Shown piece after piece: positions 52,986 to 61,644 of a stretch of DNA of 64,000 nucleotides. The stretch spans positions 1 to 64,000 of the forward strand of contig NZ_QMFB01000015.1 in assembly GCF_003285015.1 (NCBI RefSeq), given 5' to 3'. Below the pieces are notes generated by a model, which saw only the letters and a program-made list of their open reading frames with translations, ran no database searches and was not told the DNA's origin. Every line of letters begins with the position of its first letter. Within the stretch, counting starts at the first letter, position 1. The DNA comes from Paenibacillus contaminans (GTDB lineage Bacteria > Bacillota > Bacilli > Paenibacillales > NBRC-103111). Made by a program: the position numbers and the translations under genes.

Positions 52986-53818
52986 TGGGCCATACGAGAA
53001 ACAAAACGACGCTTCTTTTATTGTATGTTTTCCTTTCCCTGGCGGTGCTGGCGGCGGTCTTTCCCTTGCTCTGGATCATATTGTCTTCGTTCAAAACGTC
53101 CGGCGAAATGGCCAGCCGGCCGCTGGCCTTTTTTCCTGAAACCTTTACATTCGAATATTACGTCCGCGTACTGAACAATTTGAAGTTTACCGTCAATATC
53201 AAAAACAGCGCAGTCGTTTCTTTAGCGACGACAATCATTACGATTGTCGTTTCCGCGCTTGGGGCGTACGGTGTCGTGCGGTTTTTCCCGAATGCGGGCA
53301 AAAAGATGACGAAGCTGCTCATTACGACGTATATGTTTCCGCCGATTTTACTGGCCGTTCCGTACTCCATCATCATCATCAAGATGGGTCTTGTCAATAC
53401 ATGGACCGGACTTGTCATCACGTATCTGTCGTTTTCGATCCCCTACGCGATCTGGATGCTGATCGGTTTCTTTCAGACTGTTCCGCTGGAAATTGAAGAA
53501 GCTGCTCGTGTGGACGGTGCCGGCAAGTTGAGGGTGTTCGTGCAGATCGTTCTGCCGGTAGTCGCACCTGGGGTTGTCGCCACGGCGATTTATACGTTTA
53601 TCAATTCATGGAACGAGTTTTTGTTCGCGCTCTTACTAATCAATAGCTCGGGAAAAATGCCGATTTCCGTAGCCCTGTATTCCTTGACGGGTTCGGAAAT
53701 TCTCGACTGGGGCGAAATGATGGCGGCTTCCGTCATTGTCATTCTGCCTTCCGTATTGTTCTTCATGCTTATCCAGAAGAAGATAGCCGGAGGCTTGGCG
53801 GACGGTTCCGTCAAATAA
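52985..53818 (+). CDS. Sugar ABC transporter permease 2 (MalG type)
   Basis: This 277-residue membrane protein has six helices and the EAA loop EIEEAARVDGAGKLRVFVQI. ATG 52985 overlaps the preceding stop and follows GGGAGG. With the neighbouring genes it forms a carbohydrate importer of the CUT1 type. Confidence 0.92.
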   Translation: MGHTRNKTTLLLLYVFLSLAVLAAVFPLLWIILSSFKTSGEMASRPLAFFPETFTFEYYVRVLNNLKFTVNIKNSAVVSLATTIITIVVSALGAYGVVRFFPNAGKKMTKLLITTYMFPPILLAVPYSIIIIKMGLVNTWTGLVITYLSFSIPYAIWMLIGFFQTVPLEIEEAARVDGAGKLRVFVQIVLPVVAPGVVATAIYTFINSWNEFLFALLLINSSGKMPISVALYSLTGSEILDWGEMMAASVIVILPSVLFFMLIQKKIAGGLADGSVK

Positions 53819-53854
53819 CCTTACATTTCATGCAAACGTGGAGGAGTCATAGAG

Positions 53855-54985
53855 ATGAATACTGTCAACTATGCTGTAGTAGGTACCGGATATTTCGGAG
53901 CGGGCTTGGCCCGGATCATTAACGGTCTGGAGGGCGCGAAGGTTGTCGCCGTTTATGACCCCGAGAATGCGGACGCCGTTTCGAAGGAGTTGAATTGCGA
54001 TGCGGAGCCAAGCATCGAAGCCTTGTGCGGAAGATCCGATGTGCATGCCGTCATAGTCGCTTCTCCGAACGGTTATCATAAGGACCCTGTATTGTGTGCG
54101 GCGGAACATGGGAAGCACGTCTTTTGCGAGAAGCCGATTGCATTGTCGTACGGAGACTGCAGCGAGATGATTCGGCGCACGAAGGATAAAGGACTTATTT
54201 TTATGGCCGGTCATGTCATGAATTTTATGAACGGGGTTCGAACGGCCAAGCGGCTGATCAACGAGGGGAAGATCGGCGACATTTTATTTTGCCACGCCGA
54301 ACGCAACGGCTGGGAGGAAGCGCAGGCCGAGGTCAGTTGGAAGAAGAAAAGAACGATTTCGGGCGGTCATTTGTACCATCATATTCACGAGCTTGATTTC
54401 ATTCAGTTTCTGATGGGACCGGCACAAAGAGTGTGCATGTCGGGCGGTAATGTCGCCCATCAGGGAGAGCAATACGGCGATGAGGAGGACATGCTGTTCA
54501 TTACGCTGGAGTTTGCGGGCAATCGTTTCGCGACTCTTCAGTATGGCTCAGCTTTCCGTTGGAGCGATCATTATGTGAAAATTCAAGGCACGAAAGGTGC
54601 TATTTTAATAGATTTGCAGGATGTGAAGGTGGTGCTCAAAACGCCGTACGGCGAAGAAAAATACCTGCTTCACGAATCGCAGGAAGAGGATGACGACCGG
54701 ACTTTCATTTACAAGGGACTGGAGATCGACGGCGCCATCATGTACGGCAAGCCGAATGCCACGCCGCCGCTGTGGCTGGGCAGCATTATGAAGAAAGAGA
54801 TGATTTATTTCCACAGCATCATGCAAGGTGAGGAAGTGGAAGCGGAATTCAAGCCGCTGCTTGACGGGACGGCGGCAAGAGCTTCCATTGCGACTGCGGA
54901 CGCTCTTACGAAATCGCTTCGGGAGGACCGCAAGGTGAACGTAGTCGAAATTACGGAGGCAACCGAAGGAGCGGCGGTATCATGA
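53855..54985 (+). CDS. nanX: Gfo/Idh/MocA oxidoreductase, NanX/YjhC type (2,7-anhydro-Neu5Ac metabolism)
   Basis: This 376-residue protein begins with a Rossmann motif VVGTGYFGAGLARI and has EKPIALSYGDCSEMI (EKP motif) near residue 93, FMAGHVMNFMNGV near 120 and SGGHLYHHIHELDFIQFLMG near 170. This pattern closely follows E. coli YjhC/NanX and the Ruminococcus NanOx, which convert 2,7-anhydro-Neu5Ac to Neu5Ac with NAD. The neighbouring YhcH and NanA-like genes support this. Identity is from remembered motifs, not an alignment. GGAGG precedes the ATG. Confidence 0.82.
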   Translation: MNTVNYAVVGTGYFGAGLARIINGLEGAKVVAVYDPENADAVSKELNCDAEPSIEALCGRSDVHAVIVASPNGYHKDPVLCAAEHGKHVFCEKPIALSYGDCSEMIRRTKDKGLIFMAGHVMNFMNGVRTAKRLINEGKIGDILFCHAERNGWEEAQAEVSWKKKRTISGGHLYHHIHELDFIQFLMGPAQRVCMSGGNVAHQGEQYGDEEDMLFITLEFAGNRFATLQYGSAFRWSDHYVKIQGTKGAILIDLQDVKVVLKTPYGEEKYLLHESQEEDDDRTFIYKGLEIDGAIMYGKPNATPPLWLGSIMKKEMIYFHSIMQGEEVEAEFKPLLDGTAARASIATADALTKSLREDRKVNVVEITEATEGAAVS

Positions 54986-55422
54986 TTTACGATAAAATAA
55001 CCAACATGCCGCAATACGCGTTCCGCAATCCGAGATTGGCAAGCTGCGTGGCGGATATTATGACCAATCTTCAGGGCGAGGCGGAGGATAACGGCGACTT
55101 TGCCAAAAACACAATCAGCTTTGAGACGGTCTTCAAAGCCGAAAAAAGATTTGAAGCGCACCGGAAATATATCGACATCCATATCGTGCTGGAAGGCAGG
55201 GAATACGTCGAAGTCACGCATGCGGACAATTTGACGAACGTTACCGGATACGACAGCGAGCGGGATATTTTGTTTGGTGATGCGGCTGCACCGGCGACAT
55301 TCGGCGGTTATTTGCAGGCGGGGTATTTTCTCGTTTGTTTTCCGGAAGATGCGCATTTGGTAGGAACGCATGAAGCGGAAGTGTCGCAGGTAACGAAAAT
55401 CGTCTATAAAATCGCCGTATAG
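54982..55422 (+). CDS. YhcH/YjgK/YiaL family protein (NanQ-like)
   Basis: This 146-residue cupin protein has KTISFETVFKAEKRFEAHRK-like spacing (KNTISFETVFKAEKRFEAHR), then KYIDIHIVLEGREYVEV and FLVCFPEDAHLVG. The family helps convert sialic acid anomers (YhcH/NanQ). The ATG overlaps the oxidoreductase stop (ATGA). Conserved His (HRKYIDIH) and Glu residues are in place for metal binding. Confidence 0.9.
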   Translation: MIYDKITNMPQYAFRNPRLASCVADIMTNLQGEAEDNGDFAKNTISFETVFKAEKRFEAHRKYIDIHIVLEGREYVEVTHADNLTNVTGYDSERDILFGDAAAPATFGGYLQAGYFLVCFPEDAHLVGTHEAEVSQVTKIVYKIAV

Positions 55423-55506
55423 TAGGAAAGCGATAGAATCAGGGGCATGTGCTTTTTATGCAGGCGCGGGTCCCGTATCTGAATGGAGAATAGGGGTAAG
55501 TATACG

Positions 55507-56454
55507 ATGACAACCGGCAGGATTTCCGAATTTGAAGGCATATACGTAGCGATGTATTCCGCTTATGACGAAGCGGGGAATGTAGACGGCGAGCGGGTAA
55601 AAAAGCTGGCGCGTTATTATGCCGGCACCGGCATTAAGGGATTGTATGTAGGCGGAAGCTCCGGCGAAGGCATGCTGCAGACGGTTGAAGAGCGCAAACG
55701 GGTTTTGGAGGCGGTCGTGGAGGAAGTGAAAGGGGAACTGAAAATCCTTGTTCACGTCGGAGCGAACGCCACCCGCGAGAGCGTCGAGCTGTCCAAACAC
55801 GCGGAGCATTGCGGCGCCGATGTCATTTCCGCCGTTCCGTCGATCTATTACAGGCTGTCGGAGAAAGCGGTAGAAAACCATTGGCAGCAGATGATCGACA
55901 GCACGTCGCTGCCGTTTATCATATACAATATTCCGCAGACGACGGGGTTTCACCTGTCCATGCCGTTGTTCGAGCGGATGGCCAAGCAGGACAAAGTGAT
56001 CGGGGTAAAAATGTCCGGCGAAAGCACCTTCGAGCTACAGCAATTCAAGGATGCGGGCGGAGACGATTTTCTCGTGTTTAACGGTCCTGACGAGCAGTTT
56101 TTGGGCGGCAGGGCGATGGGCGCCGACGGCGGGATCGGGGGGACCTACGGCGTCATGCCGGAGTTGTTCTGCGCGCTGGACCGTTATTATGCCGAAGGCA
56201 AGCTGGAGGAGGCGAAATCGCTGCAATTCAAGATCAACCGGATTATTAAAAAGCTGCTGGGTTATCCGTCTTTATACGGCGCGTGCAAGGCGATATTGGC
56301 GCTCAGAGGCGTCGAAACGGGTCAACCCCGGCTGCCGCTGCTGCCGGTCGGAGAAGCGTACCGCGATTCCTTGGCGGAGCTGAACCGGGAGATCGAAGCC
56401 GTCACCGAAATCGTGATCGAGCCGGATTTGCGGTCCGATGAAATAGTCCGTTAG
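55507..56454 (+). CDS. N-acetylneuraminate lyase-like aldolase (NanA/DapA family)
   Basis: This 315-residue TIM-barrel enzyme has YVGGSSGEGMLQT near residue 45, the Neu5Ac-lyase form of the DapA signature, Tyr140 in IIYNIP and the Schiff-base Lys168 in VIGVKMSG. It would split Neu5Ac into pyruvate and N-acetylmannosamine. Further enzymes (NanE, NanK) are absent here and must be elsewhere. TAGGGGT precedes the ATG. A terminator follows. Confidence 0.88.
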   Translation: MTTGRISEFEGIYVAMYSAYDEAGNVDGERVKKLARYYAGTGIKGLYVGGSSGEGMLQTVEERKRVLEAVVEEVKGELKILVHVGANATRESVELSKHAEHCGADVISAVPSIYYRLSEKAVENHWQQMIDSTSLPFIIYNIPQTTGFHLSMPLFERMAKQDKVIGVKMSGESTFELQQFKDAGGDDFLVFNGPDEQFLGGRAMGADGGIGGTYGVMPELFCALDRYYAEGKLEEAKSLQFKINRIIKKLLGYPSLYGACKAILALRGVETGQPRLPLLPVGEAYRDSLAELNREIEAVTEIVIEPDLRSDEIVR

Positions 56455-56518
56455 TTAACCGTCAAAATGGACTGTGCCGGAAGCGTTCGCACGAACGAGG
56501 CTGCCCATATGTACGCTG

Positions 56519-56563
56519 AAGAACCTCCGTTTCCACTAGTTAAGTGGGAATAGAGGTTCTTTA
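56519..56563 (+). terminator. Intrinsic terminator of the sialic-acid operon
   Basis: AAGAACCTC and GAGGTTCTT form the outer stem, with CCACT/AGTGG inside, followed by TTTATC. Confidence 0.7.
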
Positions 56564-56705
56564 TCGTGTATCTTTTTCCATATTATAGTATAATGATTGA
56601 CTAGAGGCGAACGTGCGTGTCGACTCCGCCAAATAGCAGGAGAACGCCTTGGTTACCACTTGTATGGAAAAGTGCCAATCATCGACGGGGGGAGCTCGAA
56701 CGGAT

Positions 56706-56906
56706 TTGCTCAAATATGAATATATCATGCTCGTAAGACGGCCGGATCAGTATGGCGTAAAATATTTTATCGATGAAGCGCCGCTGCCTTCCTACAACGA
56801 TATCTCGCTTACGCGAACGTTAAACATACTAGGCGAACAGGGCTGGGAACTGGCGGCGAAGGAAAATGAAAATTCATACATTCTTAAACGCCGAAGAAGG
56901 GGGTGA
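56706..56906 (+). CDS. DUF4177-like small protein
   Basis: This 66-residue frame begins LLKYEYIMLVRRPDQYGVKY and ends GEQGWELAAKENENSYILKR. This start with YEY and end with GWELxx...ILKR is typical of the DUF4177 family. TTG 56706 is preferred because GGGGGGAG lies 11 bases before it; longer starts lack a site. The function is unknown. Confidence 0.7.
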   Translation: MLKYEYIMLVRRPDQYGVKYFIDEAPLPSYNDISLTRTLNILGEQGWELAAKENENSYILKRRRRG

Positions 56907-57023
56907 CGCGGCTGCGGCGGAGTGCGTTGAAGGATGAATGATGGAGCGGGAGCGGGAATGCAAAGATGAATTCAGATAAAATGTTTGGTGAAATCGGAGC
57001 TTCATTTTGGAGAATAACAGGTT

Positions 57024-57347
57024 TCAATTGAAGAAGTTCAAGTAAATGCGTTCCGGGCGGACGAGCAGAGGCACTTTTTCGGGTTTGTTTTGCTTCAGTG
57101 CGCTGTACATTCTTACCCGGCCGAACGGATTCGCGGTATGCAAAATGATTATTTTGGGAAATCTTCTTGTCCGTATCATGTACGCTACAACTTCGAAGCC
57201 TGAAGGACTACCGAAGCCTAAATCATAATCTAGAGACAGGATGTTTACTTTGTTTCGCTTGATTAGCCGCAGGCATTGCTTGACTGTTCTGGCCAGCTTG
57301 AACCCTTTCGGACGCGGACGCAAATCGTCTAAGTATACATTGATCAT
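57024..57347 (-). CDS. cREC-like receiver-fold protein (cyclic-phosphate processing receiver domain)
   Basis: This 107-residue protein has INVYLDDLRPRPKGF, SLDYDLGFGSPSGFEV and IILHTANPFGR, which together match the cREC family, a receiver-like domain linked to nucleotide second messengers or phage defence. The Asp pair (DD, DYD) forms the acidic pocket. AAGGATGTGAG precedes the ATG. It is a single gene. Confidence 0.75.
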   Translation of the reverse strand: MINVYLDDLRPRPKGFKLARTVKQCLRLIKRNKVNILSLDYDLGFGSPSGFEVVAYMIRTRRFPKIIILHTANPFGRVRMYSALKQNKPEKVPLLVRPERIYLNFFN

Positions 57348-57405
57348 GTTCTCACATCCTTGTTTGGAGTATCGGCGTATGTATCCCCCTTGCGGGGGAG
57401 CGGCA

Positions 57406-57603
57406 TTAAACGAATGCCCGCGATACGATAACGAGTAAGATGAAGAGTACTAGGATAACGCCTACTGTAGTAAATCCGCCGCAGCCGCTTGAGATTGGAG
57501 CTACTACCGGGGCTTCCGCAACGGGGGAAACGAATCCGCCGCAGCCGCAGCCACCGCCATAGCCACCGCCACCGCCATAGCCACCAACATAATCATAACC
57601 CAT
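57406..57603 (-). CDS. Small Gly-rich membrane peptide, YjcZ-like
   Basis: This 65-residue protein has a Gly/Tyr-rich N-terminus (GGYGGGGGYGGGCGCGG) and a C-terminal helix TTVGVILVLFILLVIVS. The helix resembles the YjcZ/SscA family of tiny sporulation proteins. GAGGAGG lies before the ATG. Confidence 0.7.
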   Translation of the reverse strand: MGYDYVGGYGGGGGYGGGCGCGGFVSPVAEAPVVAPISSGCGGFTTVGVILVLFILLVIVSRAFV

Positions 57604-57833
57604 CGGGTATTCCTCCTCACCGTCATTTTACTCAAAGACATTTGACTGTAAACCTAATGACCATTGTATGCCTTGCTTTCGCGATTGCTTAGACTCCTGC
57701 GTAGAAGGCGGCAATTATTATTGCATTTGATTTAGGGACGATAACGGAGCGGACAAACCCATGAAGACATTTTTCATCCATTCCCGACATAATTATTATG
57801 AACGCGTTCGATAAGGGAGTGAGGTGTTCGGTC

Positions 57834-58757
57834 ATGCCTGTCTACCCGCCTATATTGCGTCCCGGCGATACGATCGGTATCGTTACCTTGGGAAGCCCTC
57901 TTAGCTCGGCCACGATCAATGAAAGCATTGCGGTACTGCGAAATATGGGATTTCAGGTATTGGTGGGAAAATACGTATATAACGCTAACGGGTATCTTGC
58001 CGGAACGGATGAACAGAGGGCGGAGGACTTGATGGCGATGTTTGCGAATCCCGCCGTAAGAATGATCCTTCCTACAAGAGGAGGAGTGGGCGTAGCCGCT
58101 ATTCTTCCTTATTTGGACTATGGTTTGATTTCCAGAAATCCTAAAATAGTAAGCGGGTACAGCGATATTTCCGTTCTTATGATCGCCTTGTATCAATTGA
58201 GCGGTTTGGTGACTTTTTCGAGCCTGTTGTTGTTCGATTTTAGAAATTCGACGCCCGCCTATAATTTCAATCAGTTTTTCGAAGCGACCTCCACCACGAT
58301 CGCTCCGAGAGTGATCCGCAATCCGCCGAATATGCCGCAGATCAGCAAAGTGCCAGGCAATGTCACCGGTCCCATTGTGGGAGGCAATCTTACTTCAATC
58401 ATGGATACGCTGGGAACTCCGTTCGAAATTAACACGGATGGGAAAATTTTATTTCTTGAAGAAACGCATGAACCGACAAATAAAGTGTTTCGTATGATCA
58501 ATCATTTGAAGCTGGCCGGTAAATTTACTAATTGTCTGGGGATCGTAATGGGGGAATGTACAGGTTGCCAGATTGCGTACGGCAAATCGTACAACGATCT
58601 TATCGATGAGGTCATCGTACCGCTCGGCAAGCCGCTTATGACAAACTTGGCATCGGCCCATGGCATATACAAAGCCGCGATTCCGATCGGCGCACGGGTC
58701 AACCTCAATACGTACAATAACACGCTGACCGTGCTCGAGCCGGCAGTTACCTTGTAA
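57834..58757 (+). CDS. LD-carboxypeptidase/MccF-like (peptidase S66)
   Basis: This 307-residue protein starts MPVYPPILRPGDTIGIVTLG and has TRGGVGVAAILPYLDY near residue 81, nucleophile Ser110 in SGYSDIS, and GIVMGECTGCQIAYG near 236. The C-terminal His is in LASAHGIYK. S66 enzymes cleave LD bonds of peptidoglycan peptides or microcin C-type compounds. GGGAGTGAGG lies upstream of ATG 57834. Confidence 0.88.
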   Translation: MPVYPPILRPGDTIGIVTLGSPLSSATINESIAVLRNMGFQVLVGKYVYNANGYLAGTDEQRAEDLMAMFANPAVRMILPTRGGVGVAAILPYLDYGLISRNPKIVSGYSDISVLMIALYQLSGLVTFSSLLLFDFRNSTPAYNFNQFFEATSTTIAPRVIRNPPNMPQISKVPGNVTGPIVGGNLTSIMDTLGTPFEINTDGKILFLEETHEPTNKVFRMINHLKLAGKFTNCLGIVMGECTGCQIAYGKSYNDLIDEVIVPLGKPLMTNLASAHGIYKAAIPIGARVNLNTYNNTLTVLEPAVTL

Positions 58758-58813
58758 CGGTTAGCGACCGATTCGGCAGTCGCTTGCCGTCATTGCTCCA
58801 GCCCTAAGAGAAA

Positions 58814-59422
58814 CTAGTCCGATTTCCGCCGGAATTTACTAAAGTACAAAACGCATATCAAAAAAACAATCAGCAGGATAAGCAGGAGTTGCGGAAAGTA
58901 GGCGTGGAATAGTAAAATGTAGGCTTTAATCTTATGCCACTTTTCCCCAAAACTGCGTCCGACCATAATAAAAAACGCACACCAAGCGAGTGCCCCCAAA
59001 TAGGAAAACAATGCGAACTTCCGGTAATTCATATTCGAAATACCTGCTGTTATCGCGATCAAATGCCGGAGACCGGGAATGAAGTAGCTAAATACCAATA
59101 AGGCGTTTCCGTAACGGTCAAATTTTCGTTGTGTTTTTTCTATACGATCGGCAGTGATATGAAATTTCCGCCCATACTTGATTAGCGCCGGGTAGCCGAG
59201 CTTCAGTCCAATGAAATAACTGATGGAAATTCCTGAGATTGCGCCTGCGAATGCGCTGCCTAAGGCAAGCAATAAATCGAATTTGCCTTGAGCGATTCTA
59301 TTGCCGATGAACGTCAGCAAAACTTCATCCGGTATCGGCAATCCGATAACCCCTAGCGCCAATGCCAAAAATATGCCGATGTATCCGTACTTGCCAAGCA
59401 GTATTTCCAAATATTTTTCCAC
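58814..59422 (-). CDS. DedA family membrane protein
   Basis: This 202-residue protein has LGKYGYIGIFLALALGVIGL, the motif PDEVLL and the FSYFIPGLRHLIAITAG segment conserved in DedA proteins, which move lipid carriers or phospholipids. GTG 59422 is preferred because GGGGGAAG lies before it; an upstream in-frame ATG adds an unusual hydrophobic stretch. Length is normal for DedA (about 200). Confidence 0.88.
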   Translation of the reverse strand: MEKYLEILLGKYGYIGIFLALALGVIGLPIPDEVLLTFIGNRIAQGKFDLLLALGSAFAGAISGISISYFIGLKLGYPALIKYGRKFHITADRIEKTQRKFDRYGNALLVFSYFIPGLRHLIAITAGISNMNYRKFALFSYLGALAWCAFFIMVGRSFGEKWHKIKAYILLFHAYFPQLLLILLIVFLICVLYFSKFRRKSD

Positions 59423-59641
59423 GGAAGCCGCTTCCCCCATAATACAAAATAATATAACAGTTATTACCATTCTCTTCATGATTAAAAATATTTAATCATA
59501 AAAATTTCGCCCGGCGAAGTCATGGTGTAACTCCGGCGTAAACGAAAAGATGGGATGCTCGATTCCAGCGGATCAAATATAAAGACAAAAACGGAACAAA
59601 CGGCGTTTCGGATCGTATTAGTTCTGCAAGGGGGGGAGGCT

Positions 59642-59914
59642 ATGAATGCCGATCTAATCATCATTCTTGTGCTGGTCGTATTAAATATTCCGGTGTATCG
59701 ATTCCTTTACCGATTGTTTTTTGCGGATGATGACGATTATGAGCAATCGGTAAAGTATGTCTTTACACCTAATTTCGTTTCATTTTTCAGGGGCGAATAT
59801 TGGAAGGACAAGATAGACTCTGCGAGGGTGAAGTTTTATATCCTTTTTTGCGCCATGGCAATCGTGCTGGAATATGTTCTCCTTTCGAAGGTGATCCATT
59901 ATTTCCGTTCATAA
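59642..59914 (+). CDS. Small two-helix membrane protein (90 aa)
   Basis: The protein starts MNADLIIILVLVVLNIPVYR, a signal-anchor-like helix. A second helix (FYILFCAMAIVLEYVLLSKV) lies near residue 65. The segment between is charged (DDDDYEQSVKY). GGGGGGGAGG lies 3 bases before the ATG. The family is not recognised. Confidence 0.6.
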   Translation: MNADLIIILVLVVLNIPVYRFLYRLFFADDDDYEQSVKYVFTPNFVSFFRGEYWKDKIDSARVKFYILFCAMAIVLEYVLLSKVIHYFRS

Positions 59915-60130
59915 AGTACAAAGTTTTGGCGCGGTGCCGAAACATTGTTACTCGATTTGATGTATAATGTATTCCATTGGTCTGGAATCGTAGATGCAAC
60001 GGACATTTTACCGGTGGAATAATGCGGACAGGCTCATAAACAATGAGGTTTTCTCCATTAGCGCACGTTCCATACATAATAATTGCGATATCGCTGTTTG
60101 TTTCGTAACCGTGTTTTCATCAATCATTCG

Positions 60131-60160
60131 ATTAAGACTTGATAGTGTACCAGTCTTAAT
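60131..60160. promoter_or_regulatory. Perfect 9-bp inverted repeat, possible operator
   Basis: ATTAAGACT and AGTCTTAAT are exact complements with 12 bases between. The site lies 90 bases before the YolD-like gene. Confidence 0.45.
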
Positions 60161-60248
60161 ATTAATTTTCACTAATAGCAATCGATGAGGAATACTCTTT
60201 GACACTAAGGAGAATAGTCTTCGAAAGAATGCAACTGGAGGATGACAA

Positions 60249-60500
60249 GTGGCTAAAGCAAAAGTACCCAAGCGCCCGACACGGGACGAATTTGTTTTGG
60301 AGGAAATAGGCAATCAAATCACGGAAGCGTATTATGAGAAATCCGATATCGTTTTGACCATATGGGGGCGGGAAGAGAAAGTACGCGGACAGATCGTATT
60401 GTTGGATCCCAGAACCGGGAAGGTGCATGTTCAAACCTCGCATGAAACCGCAAAAGTCCCCTTTATGGACATTATGAGCGTGGATTATCCAAGGGATTAG
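60249..60500 (+). CDS. YolD-like protein
   Basis: This 83-residue protein begins MAKAKVPKRPTRDEFVLEEI and ends KVPFMDIMSVDYPRD, the YolD-like family pattern. YolD partners with UvrX in Bacillus phages and chromosomes, but here it is alone and has no LexA box. The GTG follows GGAGG. Confidence 0.8.
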   Translation: MAKAKVPKRPTRDEFVLEEIGNQITEAYYEKSDIVLTIWGREEKVRGQIVLLDPRTGKVHVQTSHETAKVPFMDIMSVDYPRD

Positions 60501-60655
60501 AGCGACAACGAGAAGGGGCACAAGAATTTCAATAGGCTCTATCAAATCTCCTGTCCCGCCGAGCAAAGAAGGATGGAATTGCAGGGTAATTTCAATGGCA
60601 TTTTCATCGATTCCATTCCTCTCGAATGGAGTTTTTTGCATGTACGGACTTGGGG

Positions 60656-60775
60656 CTAATCAAAGATATGTTTAATCAGTCTGAATGCACCTTTGAAAAT
60701 AACCTCAATGATTAAACCGATTCCGTCAATGAAGTCGAAAAACTCATGCCGACTACGCTTGTTTTTTTTCTTCAA
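60656..60775 (-). CDS. Small basic-aromatic peptide (39 aa)
   Basis: The frame starts LKKKNKRSRHEFFDFIDGIG and continues as a single amphipathic helix. TTG 60775 has GAGGTG 6 bases upstream; the longer frame continues without a site. It is likely a small membrane-associated peptide. The family is unknown. Confidence 0.5.
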   Translation of the reverse strand: MKKKNKRSRHEFFDFIDGIGLIIEVIFKGAFRLIKHIFD

Positions 60776-60975
60776 TGTTCTCACCTCATAGTTAGATACG
60801 GGTATTGAACGATATAGGTTTCCAAATACTGTTGAAATAAAAGGGAGATACAGTGGCCCTCTGAGCAAAGTATACAAAAAAATGCGAATCTTGACCGATT
60901 GGCGGCTTGTGATAATATGGAAATACAAAAATATCGTTTAAGCTGTCCAGCCTGCAAGAACGTGGAGGAGAATAC

Positions 60976-61152
60976 ATGAATAAAAATAACTTACTCGTAG
61001 CCGCTATCCTATATTTTCTTTCTGCGATAGCATTTATAGTCGCGGGTTTTTTAACGGATAATCGGACCGCAGGCATCGGTTTTTGGATTGTAGCGGTGAT
61101 GATGGCTGTTTCGGGAGTGCTTTTTATAAGGAAACATAAACAAAAGCGGTAG
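60976..61152 (+). CDS. Small two-helix membrane protein (58 aa)
   Basis: The 58-residue protein starts MNKNNLLVAAILYFLSAIAF and has a second helix (IGFWIVAVMMAVSGVLFI) and a basic tail KHKQKR. GGAGGAG lies 5 bases before the ATG. Its small size escapes automatic gene finding. Function unknown. Confidence 0.6.
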   Translation: MNKNNLLVAAILYFLSAIAFIVAGFLTDNRTAGIGFWIVAVMMAVSGVLFIRKHKQKR

Positions 61153-61185
61153 CGGAGTAGCGCATTAACTGATAGGAGCGATACG

Positions 61186-61429
61186 ATGAGCGAGTTTACA
61201 TATGGAAGCCTGATTGGAGGACCATTGTTGGGGATATCAGATATGGAGCCAAGGCGAGAAGGTGTCAAACTTGCATTTTTCGTATGAGTTTGAAGCGGAG
61301 CTGCTGTTTAGCGTCGCCCAAAAAAGATATCCGGATCAAAAAAATATAGCTTCCTTTCTGTTCGAAGATGATACAGCAGGCATATTTCGGAACGGCGACA
61401 GATGTATCGCTTTCATTGCTGCAATCTAG
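61186..61429 (+). pseudogene. Small hypothetical protein with a probable one-base frameshift
   Basis: ATG 61186 behind GGAG opens MSEFTYGSL, but that frame stops early. A second frame starts at 61214 and reads EDHCWGYQIWSQGEK to the end at 61429. Removing one T at about 61214 joins them into a single frame of about 80 residues. The intact product would start MSEFTYGSLMEDHCWGYQIW. Either a real frameshift or a sequencing error in TT is likely. The family is unknown. Confidence 0.55.
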
Positions 61430-61480
61430 CCAAGTAAAAAGTTTGCAGGGACTAGTACTTTTATACTGAAAAAGGTATAT

Positions 61481-61516
61481 GGCGGTGAGGGAGGATGCTT
61501 CCTGGCCGTCTTTTTG
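61481..61516 (+). terminator. Probable intrinsic terminator
   Basis: GGCGG..CCGTC with GGAGG/CTTCC inside is followed by TTTTT. Confidence 0.55.
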
Positions 61517-61644
61517 TTGTAAGCGGCCGTATCGGCCGATAGATTTGAGGAAATAATCCCCAAAACTTCATCCTAATCACCTATTTCCAATTAATGACCA
61601 TCAAATTTATAATAAACGAACACAAGTTGGAAAGAGGTGGGAGC

